64,000 nt of DNA, taken from positions 1,240,001 through 1,304,000 of the forward strand of contig NZ_JAANOW010000001.1 of assembly GCF_011758805.1 (NCBI RefSeq). Reading direction: 5' to 3'. The DNA comes from Mycolicibacterium fluoranthenivorans. Its GTDB lineage: Bacteria > Actinomycetota > Actinomycetes > Mycobacteriales > Mycobacteriaceae. A program made the position numbers and the translations under genes. Shown piece after piece: positions 1-8,506 of this stretch (positions are counted from its first letter, which is position 1; each line of letters begins with the position of its first letter). The notes beneath the pieces are model-generated. The model did not search any database and was not told the origin of the DNA. It saw only the letters and a program-made list of their open reading frames with translations.

Positions 1-101
1 GGCGACTGGGCGGGCCGGCTGGCCAGCCCGCCGATCACAGCGGTGGCGGCCACTGCGGCCGCGGACGGAAGCAAAGTACGAAAGGCCATACCGACCAACA
101 T
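1..101 (-). CDS. N-terminus of a small membrane protein, possibly TspO/MBR family (partial)
   Basis: Only the first 33 codons are inside the window; the gene runs off the left edge. The residues are hydrophobic and alanine-rich and end in ASRPAQS followed by a codon starting CC (Pro). This resembles the first membrane helix of TspO/MBR tryptophan-rich sensory proteins, which continue with a Pro-Trp-Tyr stretch. It starts 10 bp after the stop of the flippase-like gene on the same strand, so the two are probably cotranscribed. An internal ATG at position 89 is a second possible start. The family call is a guess from a short segment. Confidence 0.45.
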   Translation of the reverse strand, partial: MLVGMAFRTLLPSAAAVAATAVIGGLASRPAQS

Positions 102-111
102 ACGTGCGCGG

Positions 112-2475
112 TCAGATCATGTCGTTACGCGTCAGCCAGCGCATCACCGGCCAGCCGACGAACACCGGCAGCCAGCAGGTCAGCACGCGATAGAGCAGCA
201 CCGAGGGCACCGCGATCGCGGTCGGGACACCGAACGCGGCAAGACCACCGATCAGCGCCGCCTCGACCGCGCCGACACCACCGGGCGTCGGCGCCGCCGA
301 CGCGAGCGTCCCACCGACCATCGTCACCACGGTGACCGTGACGAAAGACGTGTCCCCGCCGAATGCTTCGACACTGGCCCACAGCGCCAGTGCCGCGCCC
401 AGCGTGGTGCCCGCCGCGCCCAGCACGATCAGCCCGAGCCGTTTGGGCTCCCGCGAGAGCTCGACAAGATCTTCGGTGACCTCCTTGAGCTTCGGTCGCA
501 GGGACGAGGACAGCCAGCGGCGCAGTTTGGGCACGGCCAGGAAGAATCCGACCAGGCCCAGCGCCACACCAGCAGCCAGGTACAGCACCGTCGTGCTCGG
601 GACGAAATGCGACAGGTTCGCCGACGCACCCGCCAACGTCGTGAACATGATCAGCAGCAGCACATGCACGATCACCTGAACCGTCTGCTGCAGGGCCACC
701 GCGGCCGTGGCCCGCAGCGAGCTCAGCCCCGCCTTCTGCAGAAATCGTGCCGACAGGGCGAGCCCGCCGACGCCGGCCGGGGTGGTGGTGGCCGCAAAGG
801 TGTTGGCCACCTGCATGATCGACAGATTGCGGAAGCTGACCAGCCCGTCGGCGCAGGCCCACAATGCCGCGGCTGCGCCCACATAGGTCAGTGCGGACAC
901 GGTCAGGCCCAGCAGCGCCCACCACCAGTTGGCCGAGCCCAGTTCGGAGAAGAAGGTCGGCACCGTGCTGATGAACGGATAGGCGACGTACACCAGCGCC
1001 ACCAGCAGCACCAGCTGGATCACCTGAACGCGGGTGAAGCGGGTGATCGCCTCGGGTCGGATCTGGTCGGCGCCGGTCTGCTTCTGCACCTCTTCGCGTG
1101 CGGCCTTGATGACGTCCGGTGCGTCCGGCACGTCCCCCCGGATCCGTTTCGGTACCGCCGATTTGGTGAGCCGGCGCGATGCGGTCAACACGGCGTCGCG
1201 GCCGAAGGCGCCGATGGCCGCGGCGACGGCCGTCGGCGCGTCGTAGAGCGCGCTGGTGGTCACCAGCAGCTGCGCGATATCGGACTGCAGCTGCGGGTCG
1301 GTGGCGCCGTATTCGGCGTGGGCGAACCCACCGAACCGCACCGTGTGGTCATCGACGGTGATCTCCTTGGCGCGCGGATCGCCGTGCGCGATGCCGTGTT
1401 CGTGCAGCAGGTGCAGTGCGGACCACACGGCGTCGGCAGGGGTGGACTCGGCGCTCAGCGGTGCGCCTGAGGCGGGTTTGCGCGCGTACAGCGTCCACCC
1501 GCGATCCAGCGCGGCCATCGCCACGGTCGACGTGTTCGCCAGTGCCAGATCGCCGATCGCGATGGCCATCAGCGCCCGGTGCTCCACGGCGCGGCGCATC
1601 GAGGTCTGCAGGGGAGCGGTCTCGTCGTCGCGCAGCCGGAACTTGCCCCACAGCTGACGCATGGCGCCGCCGCTGCGCTGATTCGGTCCGTACAGCTCCA
1701 CCACCACGGTGGCGTCGGCGCTGGTGGCCGCCAGCACCAGAGGTCCGGGGCCGGGCGGGCGGACGACCGCCAGCGTGGTGGCGACGAACCCGCGCCGGTC
1801 CAGGGCCCGGATCGCGCCGTCGAGTGGCACCTCCAGGGCCGGTGTGCCCACCACCCAGACGACCAGCGCGCCGACGAACCAGCCGACGGCCAGTCCGAGC
1901 AGGGTGCGGGCCGGCACCACGGCGCTGACCACCAGATGGATGGGCACGAATGCCAGCAGCAGCGTCCACCACCACCGGCGCAGCCGCCGGGACAACCACG
2001 GTCCCGACACCGTGAGAACCGCCGCCAGCAGTGCGATCCACCGGGGATCGTCGAGGAACTGGGACAGCTGGGTGTCGAGCCGGTCGGATAGGTTGAAATG
2101 CCATTGTGGGGCGGCGATGCCATTTCCGGAGATGGAAAGGGAAAGCACAGCCAGCAGCCCCGCCGCCGCATACGCCCCGAGCAGTTTCCACTGCCGCGAC
2201 AGCACCAGGCTGACCAGGATGACGAACGGTAACGCCAGGATCGCCACGCCGTAGGCGAGGTAGACCAGGTTGGACTGGGTCGGGGTGAGCACCCCGATGA
2301 TCTCCGATACGGACCGTTCCAGGCTCACCCAGTCGTTGCGGGTGATCAGTGAGCTGGTGATCACCGTGGCCAGGAACAGTGCGGCGAGCAGCAGTCGCAG
2401 GATGTCGTTGGTGCGACGGGTCAACGGTTGAAGCAAGCTCCCGGTGACGCTGATATCCCGGCCGTCGACACGCAC
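112..2475 (-). CDS. Flippase-like (LPG synthase TM domain) membrane protein with a kinase-like central region
   Basis: About 787 residues. The N-terminal third holds several hydrophobic helices. The C-terminal 320 residues match the UPF0104/lysylphosphatidylglycerol synthase transmembrane fold (MprF flippase-like), with the typical ASAAPTPGGVGAVEAAL signature. The middle carries HGIAHGDPRAKEITVDD followed by VRFGGF, which looks like a degenerate kinase catalytic loop and DFG region. The family suggests lipid or polyprenyl-glycan flipping; substrate unknown. The reading frame stays open upstream through a triple repeat, giving a repetitive tail unlike a real protein. I therefore chose GTG at 2475: a TACGTT hexamer ends 7 nt before it, which would give a leaderless mRNA. 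The start is uncertain. Confidence 0.75.
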   Translation of the reverse strand: MRVDGRDISVTGSLLQPLTRRTNDILRLLLAALFLATVITSSLITRNDWVSLERSVSEIIGVLTPTQSNLVYLAYGVAILALPFVILVSLVLSRQWKLLGAYAAAGLLAVLSLSISGNGIAAPQWHFNLSDRLDTQLSQFLDDPRWIALLAAVLTVSGPWLSRRLRRWWWTLLLAFVPIHLVVSAVVPARTLLGLAVGWFVGALVVWVVGTPALEVPLDGAIRALDRRGFVATTLAVVRPPGPGPLVLAATSADATVVVELYGPNQRSGGAMRQLWGKFRLRDDETAPLQTSMRRAVEHRALMAIAIGDLALANTSTVAMAALDRGWTLYARKPASGAPLSAESTPADAVWSALHLLHEHGIAHGDPRAKEITVDDHTVRFGGFAHAEYGATDPQLQSDIAQLLVTTSALYDAPTAVAAAIGAFGRDAVLTASRRLTKSAVPKRIRGDVPDAPDVIKAAREEVQKQTGADQIRPEAITRFTRVQVIQLVLLVALVYVAYPFISTVPTFFSELGSANWWWALLGLTVSALTYVGAAAALWACADGLVSFRNLSIMQVANTFAATTTPAGVGGLALSARFLQKAGLSSLRATAAVALQQTVQVIVHVLLLIMFTTLAGASANLSHFVPSTTVLYLAAGVALGLVGFFLAVPKLRRWLSSSLRPKLKEVTEDLVELSREPKRLGLIVLGAAGTTLGAALALWASVEAFGGDTSFVTVTVVTMVGGTLASAAPTPGGVGAVEAALIGGLAAFGVPTAIAVPSVLLYRVLTCWLPVFVGWPVMRWLTRNDMI

Positions 2476-2586
2476 GTGGACAAACGTAACCGCTCGTCGT
2501 GCGAAGCACGGGTACCGGCGCTGTGGGAGAATCCGGGGTATTCGCGGCCGGCGTGAGGGATTCCGTTCGGCATGCAGCTCGGCCAG

Positions 2587-2668
2587 GGCGAGCGAAGCGA
2601 CGGGGAATCGCTGCAGGGCGAGCGAAGCGACGGGGAACATCGCCCGGGGGCGAGCGAAGCGACGGGGA
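2587..2668. repeat. Three tandem-spaced copies of a 20-bp repeat
   Basis: The core GGCGAGCGAAGCGACGGGGA occurs at 2587-2606, 2617-2636 and 2649-2668, that is with periods of 30 and 32 bp. Copies two and three also share the next bases (ACAT). It lies in the gap between the divergent flippase-like and DUF4407 genes. In one minus-strand frame it encodes repeated FPVASLAL, which artificially extends the flippase reading frame. Similar CGAGCGAAGCGAC words are scattered in actinobacterial intergenic DNA; the function is unknown. Confidence 0.85.
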
Positions 2669-2700
2669 ACATCATCGAATTCGGACAGTTTGGAGCCTCA

Positions 2701-4209
2701 ATGCGTGCGAAGCGACTACCGGAACCGTTGTCTGCGGCGGTGCTGTTGCTGTCGAGCGCTCTTGCGGCGCTGGTGTCCGCGCTGGCACTGGCTGGCGCGA
2801 CCCAGTGGCCGGCGGTCGCTTCGGCGGCTGGGGGAGTGGCGGCCGGAGTCTTGTTCGGCGCGGTGAGTTGGGCGTGTGCCGGCGGCCGGTCGGCGCTGGC
2901 GGGCCGGGTCGCCGTCGCGGCGGCGTTCGGGGTCGTCGTCGGTGAGCTGGCGGCGACGGTGATCTTCGCCGGACCGATCGACCGGGTGCTTGCGGCGCAG
3001 GTCGATTCGGCGCCCGCGGTGGTGCGCGCCTCTGCCGAGCTGGATCAGGCACGCCGAGCCAGAGCCGGCCTCGACGATGCCGTCGCGACAGCCAACACCC
3101 AACGCGACGAGGCCCTCGTGGTGGCCAGGTGCGAGTTCAACCCGTCTCCGCAGTGCCCGCAGGTCCGCATCACGGGTGTACCCGGTGCCGGACCCGAGAC
3201 CCGCACCGCGAACGAGATCCTCGCCGACGCGCAACGCCAGGTCGACGCGGCCGTCGCCGACCGCAGCGGCCGGGCCGCCGGGCTGGAGGCCGATATCGCA
3301 GGTCGAGAACAAGCGCTGGAGGCCGCCCGCCGAAGCGGCGAGGTGACCGGTCTGGGCGTCCGCTGGTCGGCGATGAACGGATATACCGGCACCCATCCGG
3401 GTCCGCTGGTACTGCGGGTCCTGATGGACATGTTCTTCGTGCTGCTCAGCGTGCTGCCGTTGATCCTCCGGCGGTGGCGGGGCGCCACGGCCGCCGAGCG
3501 GGGTGCCCAGGCCGCCGCCGAACGGCACCGCGCCGAACTGGCGGCCGATACGGCGATCGCGGTCAAGCGGGCCGAGGTCCGCTCGACCATCGAGGAGATG
3601 TGGGCCGAACAGGAGCTGGAGAGCGCCCGGCTGGCCGTCGCGGCGCAGAACGAGATCGACCGTGAGCAGCAGCGTCGCCGCGTCGAGCAGGCATTGCAGG
3701 CCCGGGAGCAGGTGCGGGTGGTGCGGCCTGAACCGGTGTTCCGTGAGATCGAGCCACCGGTCGATGTGCATCTGCCGGTCGCCGCCCAGGACGCCGCCGG
3801 CATCCGGGCGCTGGACGGGCCGGAGTCCGGGAACCTGCCTGCCGTCGCCGAGCCGCAGCGCAGTGGTGGGCTGGCGGCCATCCCCGTCATTCCCGACGTC
3901 ACGAAGGCCGCGGTGCGCTGGATCCGGCCCTTCGTGCCGCCCATCGTCGCCGGTGCCATCGACAACGCCACCAAGCCGCTGCGGCAGGTCTTCGAGGAGA
4001 CCGAGGAAATCCACTTCACCCTGCGACGCACGCACAAGGTGACCGTCCAGACCGAGGGCGCAGCCGAGGGGCCGGCCGAATCCGTCGAGTCCGGTTGGAC
4101 GGACGTCCCGGGCATCGGCCGGGTCAGGTCCCGGCGGGGTCCGGAGCTGACTGACGCGGAGCACCATCCGGAGCTGCCCGGCCGACGTCAGCTGCCGCCG
4201 GCCCGTTAG
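2701..4209 (+). CDS. DUF4407 domain membrane protein
   Basis: About 502 residues. Three hydrophobic segments lie in the first 90 residues. An Ala/Arg/Glu-rich, probably coiled-coil stretch follows at about 100-215, then a further membrane helix near 241-256 (MFFVLLSVLPLILRRW) and a second charged coiled coil at 260-345. The tail is disordered. This order is typical of DUF4407 proteins, whose function is unknown. ATG 2701 was chosen because the in-frame extension upstream runs through the triple repeat and encodes repetitive sequence. The kinase/solute-binding gene follows 97 bp later on the same strand, so the two might act together at the membrane, but nothing shows this directly. Confidence 0.75.
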   Translation: MRAKRLPEPLSAAVLLLSSALAALVSALALAGATQWPAVASAAGGVAAGVLFGAVSWACAGGRSALAGRVAVAAAFGVVVGELAATVIFAGPIDRVLAAQVDSAPAVVRASAELDQARRARAGLDDAVATANTQRDEALVVARCEFNPSPQCPQVRITGVPGAGPETRTANEILADAQRQVDAAVADRSGRAAGLEADIAGREQALEAARRSGEVTGLGVRWSAMNGYTGTHPGPLVLRVLMDMFFVLLSVLPLILRRWRGATAAERGAQAAAERHRAELAADTAIAVKRAEVRSTIEEMWAEQELESARLAVAAQNEIDREQQRRRVEQALQAREQVRVVRPEPVFREIEPPVDVHLPVAAQDAAGIRALDGPESGNLPAVAEPQRSGGLAAIPVIPDVTKAAVRWIRPFVPPIVAGAIDNATKPLRQVFEETEEIHFTLRRTHKVTVQTEGAAEGPAESVESGWTDVPGIGRVRSRRGPELTDAEHHPELPGRRQLPPAR

Positions 4210-4306
4210 CCATGTGACGACAATTTTGCCACTGTGATGTAGCTTCGATCGACACTGCGACGCAGCTGACAACGCGACACAGAGGCCGGCGCCGAGAGGG
4301 AACACG

Positions 4307-6070
4307 GTGGACTCGACACCTTTCGGGCACTATCAGCTCCAGGAGCTGATCGGCCGCGGCGGGATGGGCGAGGTCTACCAGGCTTACGACACCAGGACCA
4401 AACGCGTCGTCGCACTCAAGGTGCTGCCACCCAACCTCGCGCTGGACGCCACCTTCCAGGCGCGCTTCCGGCAGGAATCTCAGGCGGCTGCGGGGGTCAA
4501 CGACCCACATGTCGTGCCGATCCACGGGTTCGGCGAGATCGACGGCCGGCTCTACCTTGACATGCGACTGATCGAAGGGCGCACCCTCGGCGCGATCCTG
4601 GCCGATACCGACAAGCCGCTGGAGCCCGAGTTCGCGGTCAAGGTGGTCGAACAGGTCGGCTCGGCACTGGACGCCGCGCACAAGCAGGGTCTGATTCACC
4701 GGGACGTCAAACCGTCCAACATCCTGATCACCAAGCAGGACTTCGCGTACCTGATCGACTTCGGACTGGCGCGCGTCGCCGGTGAGGTCGGGATGACGAC
4801 GGCGGGCAGCACCCTGGGCACGCTGGCGTACATGGCACCCGAGCGGTTCGACGGCGGGCAGGCCGATCCGCGCGCCGACATCTACGCCCTGACGTGTGTG
4901 CTCTACGAATGTCTCACCGGGACTCGGCCTTATCCGGCCGACAGTCTCGAACAGCAGATCGCGGGGCACATGGTGACCCCGCCACCCAAGCCGTCGGTGC
5001 TCAACCCCCGGCTGGAGCCCTTCGACGAGGTGATCGCCAAGGGGATGGCGAAGAAACCGGCCAAGCGGTACCAGACCGGGGCCGAGCTGGCGGCGGCCGC
5101 CCGGCGTGCGGTGACCATCCCCGTTCGGGTGACCCGCTCGGGCCGGCATTCCGCGCAGCGCGCACAGTCCGGCGCGGGTCGCCGGGTACCGCAGCGGGCG
5201 CTCGTGGTGGCCGGGGTGCTGGTGCTGGTGGGGGCGTGCGCGGTGGCGGCGTGGAAATGGTGGGAACCGCACGATGCCGCCGGCGGTGGGCTGCCCGGGT
5301 CGGTGCCGGCGATCGCCGCGACCGTGCCCGGGGACATCCGCGATACCGGCAAGTTGGTGATCGGGGTGAACGTGCCCTACGCACCGAACGAGTTCAAGAA
5401 CTCCGCGGGCGATATCGTCGGCTTCGATGTCGACCTGATGAATGCCGTGGCCCGCACCTTGGGGCTGACCCCGGAGTACCGCGAGACCGAATTCGATCAG
5501 ATCATCCCCTCCGTGCAGAGCGGTGCCTACAACATCGGGATGTCATCGGTGACCGACACGGCGGAACGTCAGAAAGCGGTCGACTTCGTCACCTACTTCG
5601 AGGCCGGCACGCTCTGGGCGCAACGGGCCGGGCAGACAGTCCACCCGGATGCGGCGTGCGGACTACGCGTGGGAGTGGCGGCCAGCGTCCTGCAGGAGAC
5701 CGTGGAGATTCCCGCGAAGAGCGACGAGTGCGTGGCGGCGGGTCTGGCGCCCATCGAGAAGGTGGTCTACCACCGCCAGGACGATGTGACGGCAGCGTTG
5801 ATCGCCGGTGACATCGCGGCGATGTCCGCGGATTCGCCGGTGACCGGATTCGCCATCAAACTCAGCGGCGGGTCGTTGGTGCCCGCCGGTGAGGTGTTCG
5901 ACGCGGCACCCTACGGTTGGCCGGTGGCCAAGGGGTCGGCGCTGGCTCAGTCGCTGATGCAGGCGCTGCAGCACCTGATCTCCACCGGCGAGTACAAGAC
6001 CATCGCCACGATGTGGGGTGTGGAGAAGGGGATGATCCCCGAACCCGCGCTCAACGGCGCGGTGTCCTAG
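4307..6070 (+). CDS. Transmembrane Ser/Thr protein kinase fused to an extracellular solute-binding domain
   Basis: 587 residues from GTG 4307, preceded by a GAGAGGGA ribosome site. Residues 8-270 are a Hanks-type kinase: Gly loop GRGGMGEV at 16-23, Lys38, HRDVKPSN from 131, DFG near 150 and an APERF activation-loop end, so it should be active. A basic juxtamembrane segment and one helix (VVAGVLVLVGACAVAAW, about 299-316) follow. Residues about 340-575 are a type 3 periplasmic binding domain of the polar amino-acid family (LVIGVNVPYAPNEF, VGFDVDLMNAVA). I infer a one-protein receptor in which binding of an amino-acid-like ligand outside controls phosphorylation inside. M. tuberculosis instead uses separate GlnH, GlnX and PknG proteins for Asp/Glu sensing. 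The ligand is unknown. Confidence 0.9.
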   Translation: MDSTPFGHYQLQELIGRGGMGEVYQAYDTRTKRVVALKVLPPNLALDATFQARFRQESQAAAGVNDPHVVPIHGFGEIDGRLYLDMRLIEGRTLGAILADTDKPLEPEFAVKVVEQVGSALDAAHKQGLIHRDVKPSNILITKQDFAYLIDFGLARVAGEVGMTTAGSTLGTLAYMAPERFDGGQADPRADIYALTCVLYECLTGTRPYPADSLEQQIAGHMVTPPPKPSVLNPRLEPFDEVIAKGMAKKPAKRYQTGAELAAAARRAVTIPVRVTRSGRHSAQRAQSGAGRRVPQRALVVAGVLVLVGACAVAAWKWWEPHDAAGGGLPGSVPAIAATVPGDIRDTGKLVIGVNVPYAPNEFKNSAGDIVGFDVDLMNAVARTLGLTPEYRETEFDQIIPSVQSGAYNIGMSSVTDTAERQKAVDFVTYFEAGTLWAQRAGQTVHPDAACGLRVGVAASVLQETVEIPAKSDECVAAGLAPIEKVVYHRQDDVTAALIAGDIAAMSADSPVTGFAIKLSGGSLVPAGEVFDAAPYGWPVAKGSALAQSLMQALQHLISTGEYKTIATMWGVEKGMIPEPALNGAVS

Positions 6071-6205
6071 TTATCGCTTCTTGGGGTGCAGGACATTCTC
6101 GGTCGTCTGCTGCCCGGTCTCGCCGGCGCGCTTGGTCGCGCGTTTCTCTTTGAGTGACTTACCGGACTTCTTCGTCATGCTCTGCCGCGGTGATTTGTCG
6201 GCCAT
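6071..6205 (-). CDS. Small Lys-rich protein, 44 residues
   Basis: ATG at 6205 follows an AAAGGGG ribosome site at good spacing. The product starts MADKSPRQSMTKKSGKSLKEK and is strongly basic, with no membrane segment and no cysteine. It ends exactly where the convergent kinase gene ends, with no gap. The pattern looks like the short basic proteins commonly conserved in actinobacteria, but I do not recognise a function. A longer in-frame extension upstream lacks a ribosome site and has different composition, so it was left out. Confidence 0.7.
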   Translation of the reverse strand: MADKSPRQSMTKKSGKSLKEKRATKRAGETGQQTTENVLHPKKR

Positions 6206-6357
6206 GGAGACCCCTTTGATATGGGGGCCTGCGATGGTCCCTGTTCCCCGACCATACACGTCGACACGACGGTTCCGGCGACCTTGACCGTGAGACGCGA
6301 CCACGTGAATTTTATTGTGATTCCGTCATTTTCGACGCGGCATTCACCACAAGACTG

Positions 6358-7224
6358 CTAGTCCGATCGGTCGCCGCGCAGTTTCACCAACCGGGTCGTC
6401 GAGCTCTCATCCAATTCGACGGTGTCCGAGCGCGACCGCAGAAAGTCGCTGAAAGATCGGAATCCCAAAGACTTTTCGCTGAACGACGGATCCATCCGCT
6501 TCATCTGCGCCTTCACCGCGGAGTTGTGCAGCCACTCCGCATCTTCCTTCTCCAGGCCGATCTGGAGAGCTCGACTGAGCAGCGCGGTGGCGGCCGCCTG
6601 GGGGTCGGGCTCGTCCTCCTCGGACTTCTTCGACCGTCCGGCGGCCTTCTTCGGTTCGGAAGCCGGTACGGGCTCGAACACCGGAACACCGGGCAGGGCG
6701 TCGTACACCACGAATTCGTCGCAGGCCGCGGCCAGCGCACGGCTCGACGATCCCGCCACCCCGATACCAACCACGTAGCGGCCCAGCCGCTTACAGCGTT
6801 GCGCCAGTGGGATGTAGTCGGAATCGCCGGCCACGATCACCACATGGGTCAGGTCGGGCAGTCGGAACATGTCCTCGACCGCATCGACCGCCAACCGGAT
6901 ATCGGCGCCGTTCTTGCCGTACGCGGCCGCGGGAAACAGCTGCACGAGGTCGACGGCACGGCCGACCAGCTGTTGGCGGTACCCCGCGTTCACATCGGCC
7001 GACCAGTCGGCATATGCCCGGGTGAGCACCAGGGTGCCGAACGACGAGGCGAAGTCCAGCACGGCGCCGACGTCGACGGTGGCGCGGGCCAGGTGAGCGG
7101 GGTCCAGTCCCTTGGCCTTATCGCGCTGAAACGAATTGCGCCCGTTCACCTGGTCATACCTCGAGATCACGATGTTGTCGAAGTCGAGGTATACCGCGAC
7201 ACGGGCGGCAGAGGTCTCGGTCAT
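6358..7224 (-). CDS. NYN domain (PIN-like) protein with C-terminal OST-HTH/LOTUS-like domain
   Basis: About 288 residues. Residues 5-165 form a NYN nuclease-like domain of the LabA/DUF88 type, with acidic motifs VYLDFDN, ADIRLAVDAVE and IVAGDSDYIPL that would form a metal site. A charged linker (KKAAGRSKKSEEDEP) leads to a C-terminal 70-residue helical domain like OST-HTH/LOTUS, an RNA-binding module often paired with NYN. The likely role is RNA cleavage or processing; the target is unknown. An alternative ATG lies 18 bp upstream at 7242; neither has a strong ribosome site. The gene is divergent from the desaturase. Confidence 0.82.
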   Translation of the reverse strand: MTETSAARVAVYLDFDNIVISRYDQVNGRNSFQRDKAKGLDPAHLARATVDVGAVLDFASSFGTLVLTRAYADWSADVNAGYRQQLVGRAVDLVQLFPAAAYGKNGADIRLAVDAVEDMFRLPDLTHVVIVAGDSDYIPLAQRCKRLGRYVVGIGVAGSSSRALAAACDEFVVYDALPGVPVFEPVPASEPKKAAGRSKKSEEDEPDPQAAATALLSRALQIGLEKEDAEWLHNSAVKAQMKRMDPSFSEKSLGFRSFSDFLRSRSDTVELDESSTTRLVKLRGDRSD

Positions 7225-7346
7225 GGGTCCAGTCTTGCTCATCGGGTCGCGGCGTGGCGCGGATCGGTTCCGAGGCCTAGGGTGGAGGTGTTGCATTTGA
7301 GGTGGCCCGGACTTTGCCGCCGTACCAACACGGACCGGGAATTCAG

Positions 7347-8450
7347 GTGGCAATCAGCGATATCGCGGAGTACGCGAACTTGAGTCCGGCGGACGTCGAG
7401 GCGATCGGCGCCGAGTTGGACGCGATCCGGTCGGACATCGAAGCTTCCCTGGGTGGCCCGGACGCCACCTACCTGCACCGGGTGATCGCGTTTCAACGGG
7501 TACTGGATCTGACGGCCCGGCTGGTGATCGCCGGCAGCACGTCGCGGACGGGCTGGGTGGTCGGCGCGGTCCTGCTGGCGTACGCGAAATCCGTTGAGAA
7601 CATGGAGATCGGGCACAACGTCAGTCACGGTCAGTGGGACTGGATGAACGACCCGGAGATCCATTCGACCACGTGGGAATGGGACATGGCGGGCACCTCC
7701 GCACAGTGGCGCTATTCGCACAACTACCGGCATCACGTGTTCAGCAATGTGCTCGGAGTGGACGACGACCTCGGCTTCGGTGTGCTGCGGGTGACCCGGG
7801 ATCAGCCCTGGAAGCGCGAGTATCTGCTGCAGCCGCTGCGGAACCTGCTGCTCGCCCTCATCTTCGAATGGGGTATCGCGCGGCACGGAATGCACTCCGA
7901 GCACGAGCGGGCCACCACCGAAGCCGGCCGGCGTGCGGTGACGCAGTCGCTGCTCCGCAAGATCGGGCGGCAGGTGGCCAAGGACTACGTCCTGCTGCCG
8001 GCTCTGAGCCTGCGCAGATGGCGACGGACCCTGGCCGCGAACGTCACGGCGAACCTGCTCCGCAATCTGTGGGCGTATGTGGTGATCTTCTGCGGGCATT
8101 TCCCCGACGGTGTGCAGCAGTTCGCGCCGGAGATCCTGCAGCAGGAGACCCGGGGGGAGTGGTACCTGCGCCAACTCCTCGGCGCGGCCAACTTCAACGC
8201 AGGCCCTGTGATGGCTTTCTCCAGCGGTCACCTGTGTTACCAGATCGAGCACCACCTGTTTCCCGACCTGCCCTGCAACCGGTACGCCGAGATCAGCGTG
8301 CGGGTCCGGGAACTGTGCGACAAATACGACCTCGCCTACACCACCGGGTCGCTGGCCCGCCAGTATCTGCAGACGCTGCGGACCAACTTCCGGCTCGCGT
8401 TGCCCGACGAAGGACTTCGGGGCCGTTGGGGTCTGAAGCAGGTCAACTAA
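7347..8450 (+). CDS. Fatty acid (acyl-CoA) desaturase, DesA3-like
   Basis: 367 residues from GTG 7347; the product begins VAISDIAEYANLS, matching the MAITDVDVFAHLT start of mycobacterial DesA3. The three histidine boxes of membrane di-iron desaturases are present: GHNVSHGQWDW, HNYRHH and QIEHHLFPD. DesA3 is a stearoyl-CoA delta-9 desaturase that makes oleate with an NADPH oxidoreductase partner. This copy ends about 60 residues earlier than M. tuberculosis DesA3, lacking its basic C-terminal tail that is linked to turnover. It stands alone, divergent from the NYN gene, and no oxidoreductase gene is adjacent. Confidence 0.88.
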   Translation: MAISDIAEYANLSPADVEAIGAELDAIRSDIEASLGGPDATYLHRVIAFQRVLDLTARLVIAGSTSRTGWVVGAVLLAYAKSVENMEIGHNVSHGQWDWMNDPEIHSTTWEWDMAGTSAQWRYSHNYRHHVFSNVLGVDDDLGFGVLRVTRDQPWKREYLLQPLRNLLLALIFEWGIARHGMHSEHERATTEAGRRAVTQSLLRKIGRQVAKDYVLLPALSLRRWRRTLAANVTANLLRNLWAYVVIFCGHFPDGVQQFAPEILQQETRGEWYLRQLLGAANFNAGPVMAFSSGHLCYQIEHHLFPDLPCNRYAEISVRVRELCDKYDLAYTTGSLARQYLQTLRTNFRLALPDEGLRGRWGLKQVN

Positions 8451-8506
8451 TATGAACCGGGTATCCGGCACGCGTGCGTTGCCGGCCGAACGTATGGGCA
8501 CGGGCG

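Noticed and set aside
43..1470. 475-codon open frame on the plus strand
   Set aside because: It is antisense to the flippase-like gene and encodes an Arg/Gln/His-rich sequence with no domain, typical of a GC-rich shadow frame.
112..2640. Longer 842-residue version of the flippase-like protein
   Set aside because: The extra residues are encoded by the triple repeat and give a repetitive FPVASLAL tail; there is no ribosome site.
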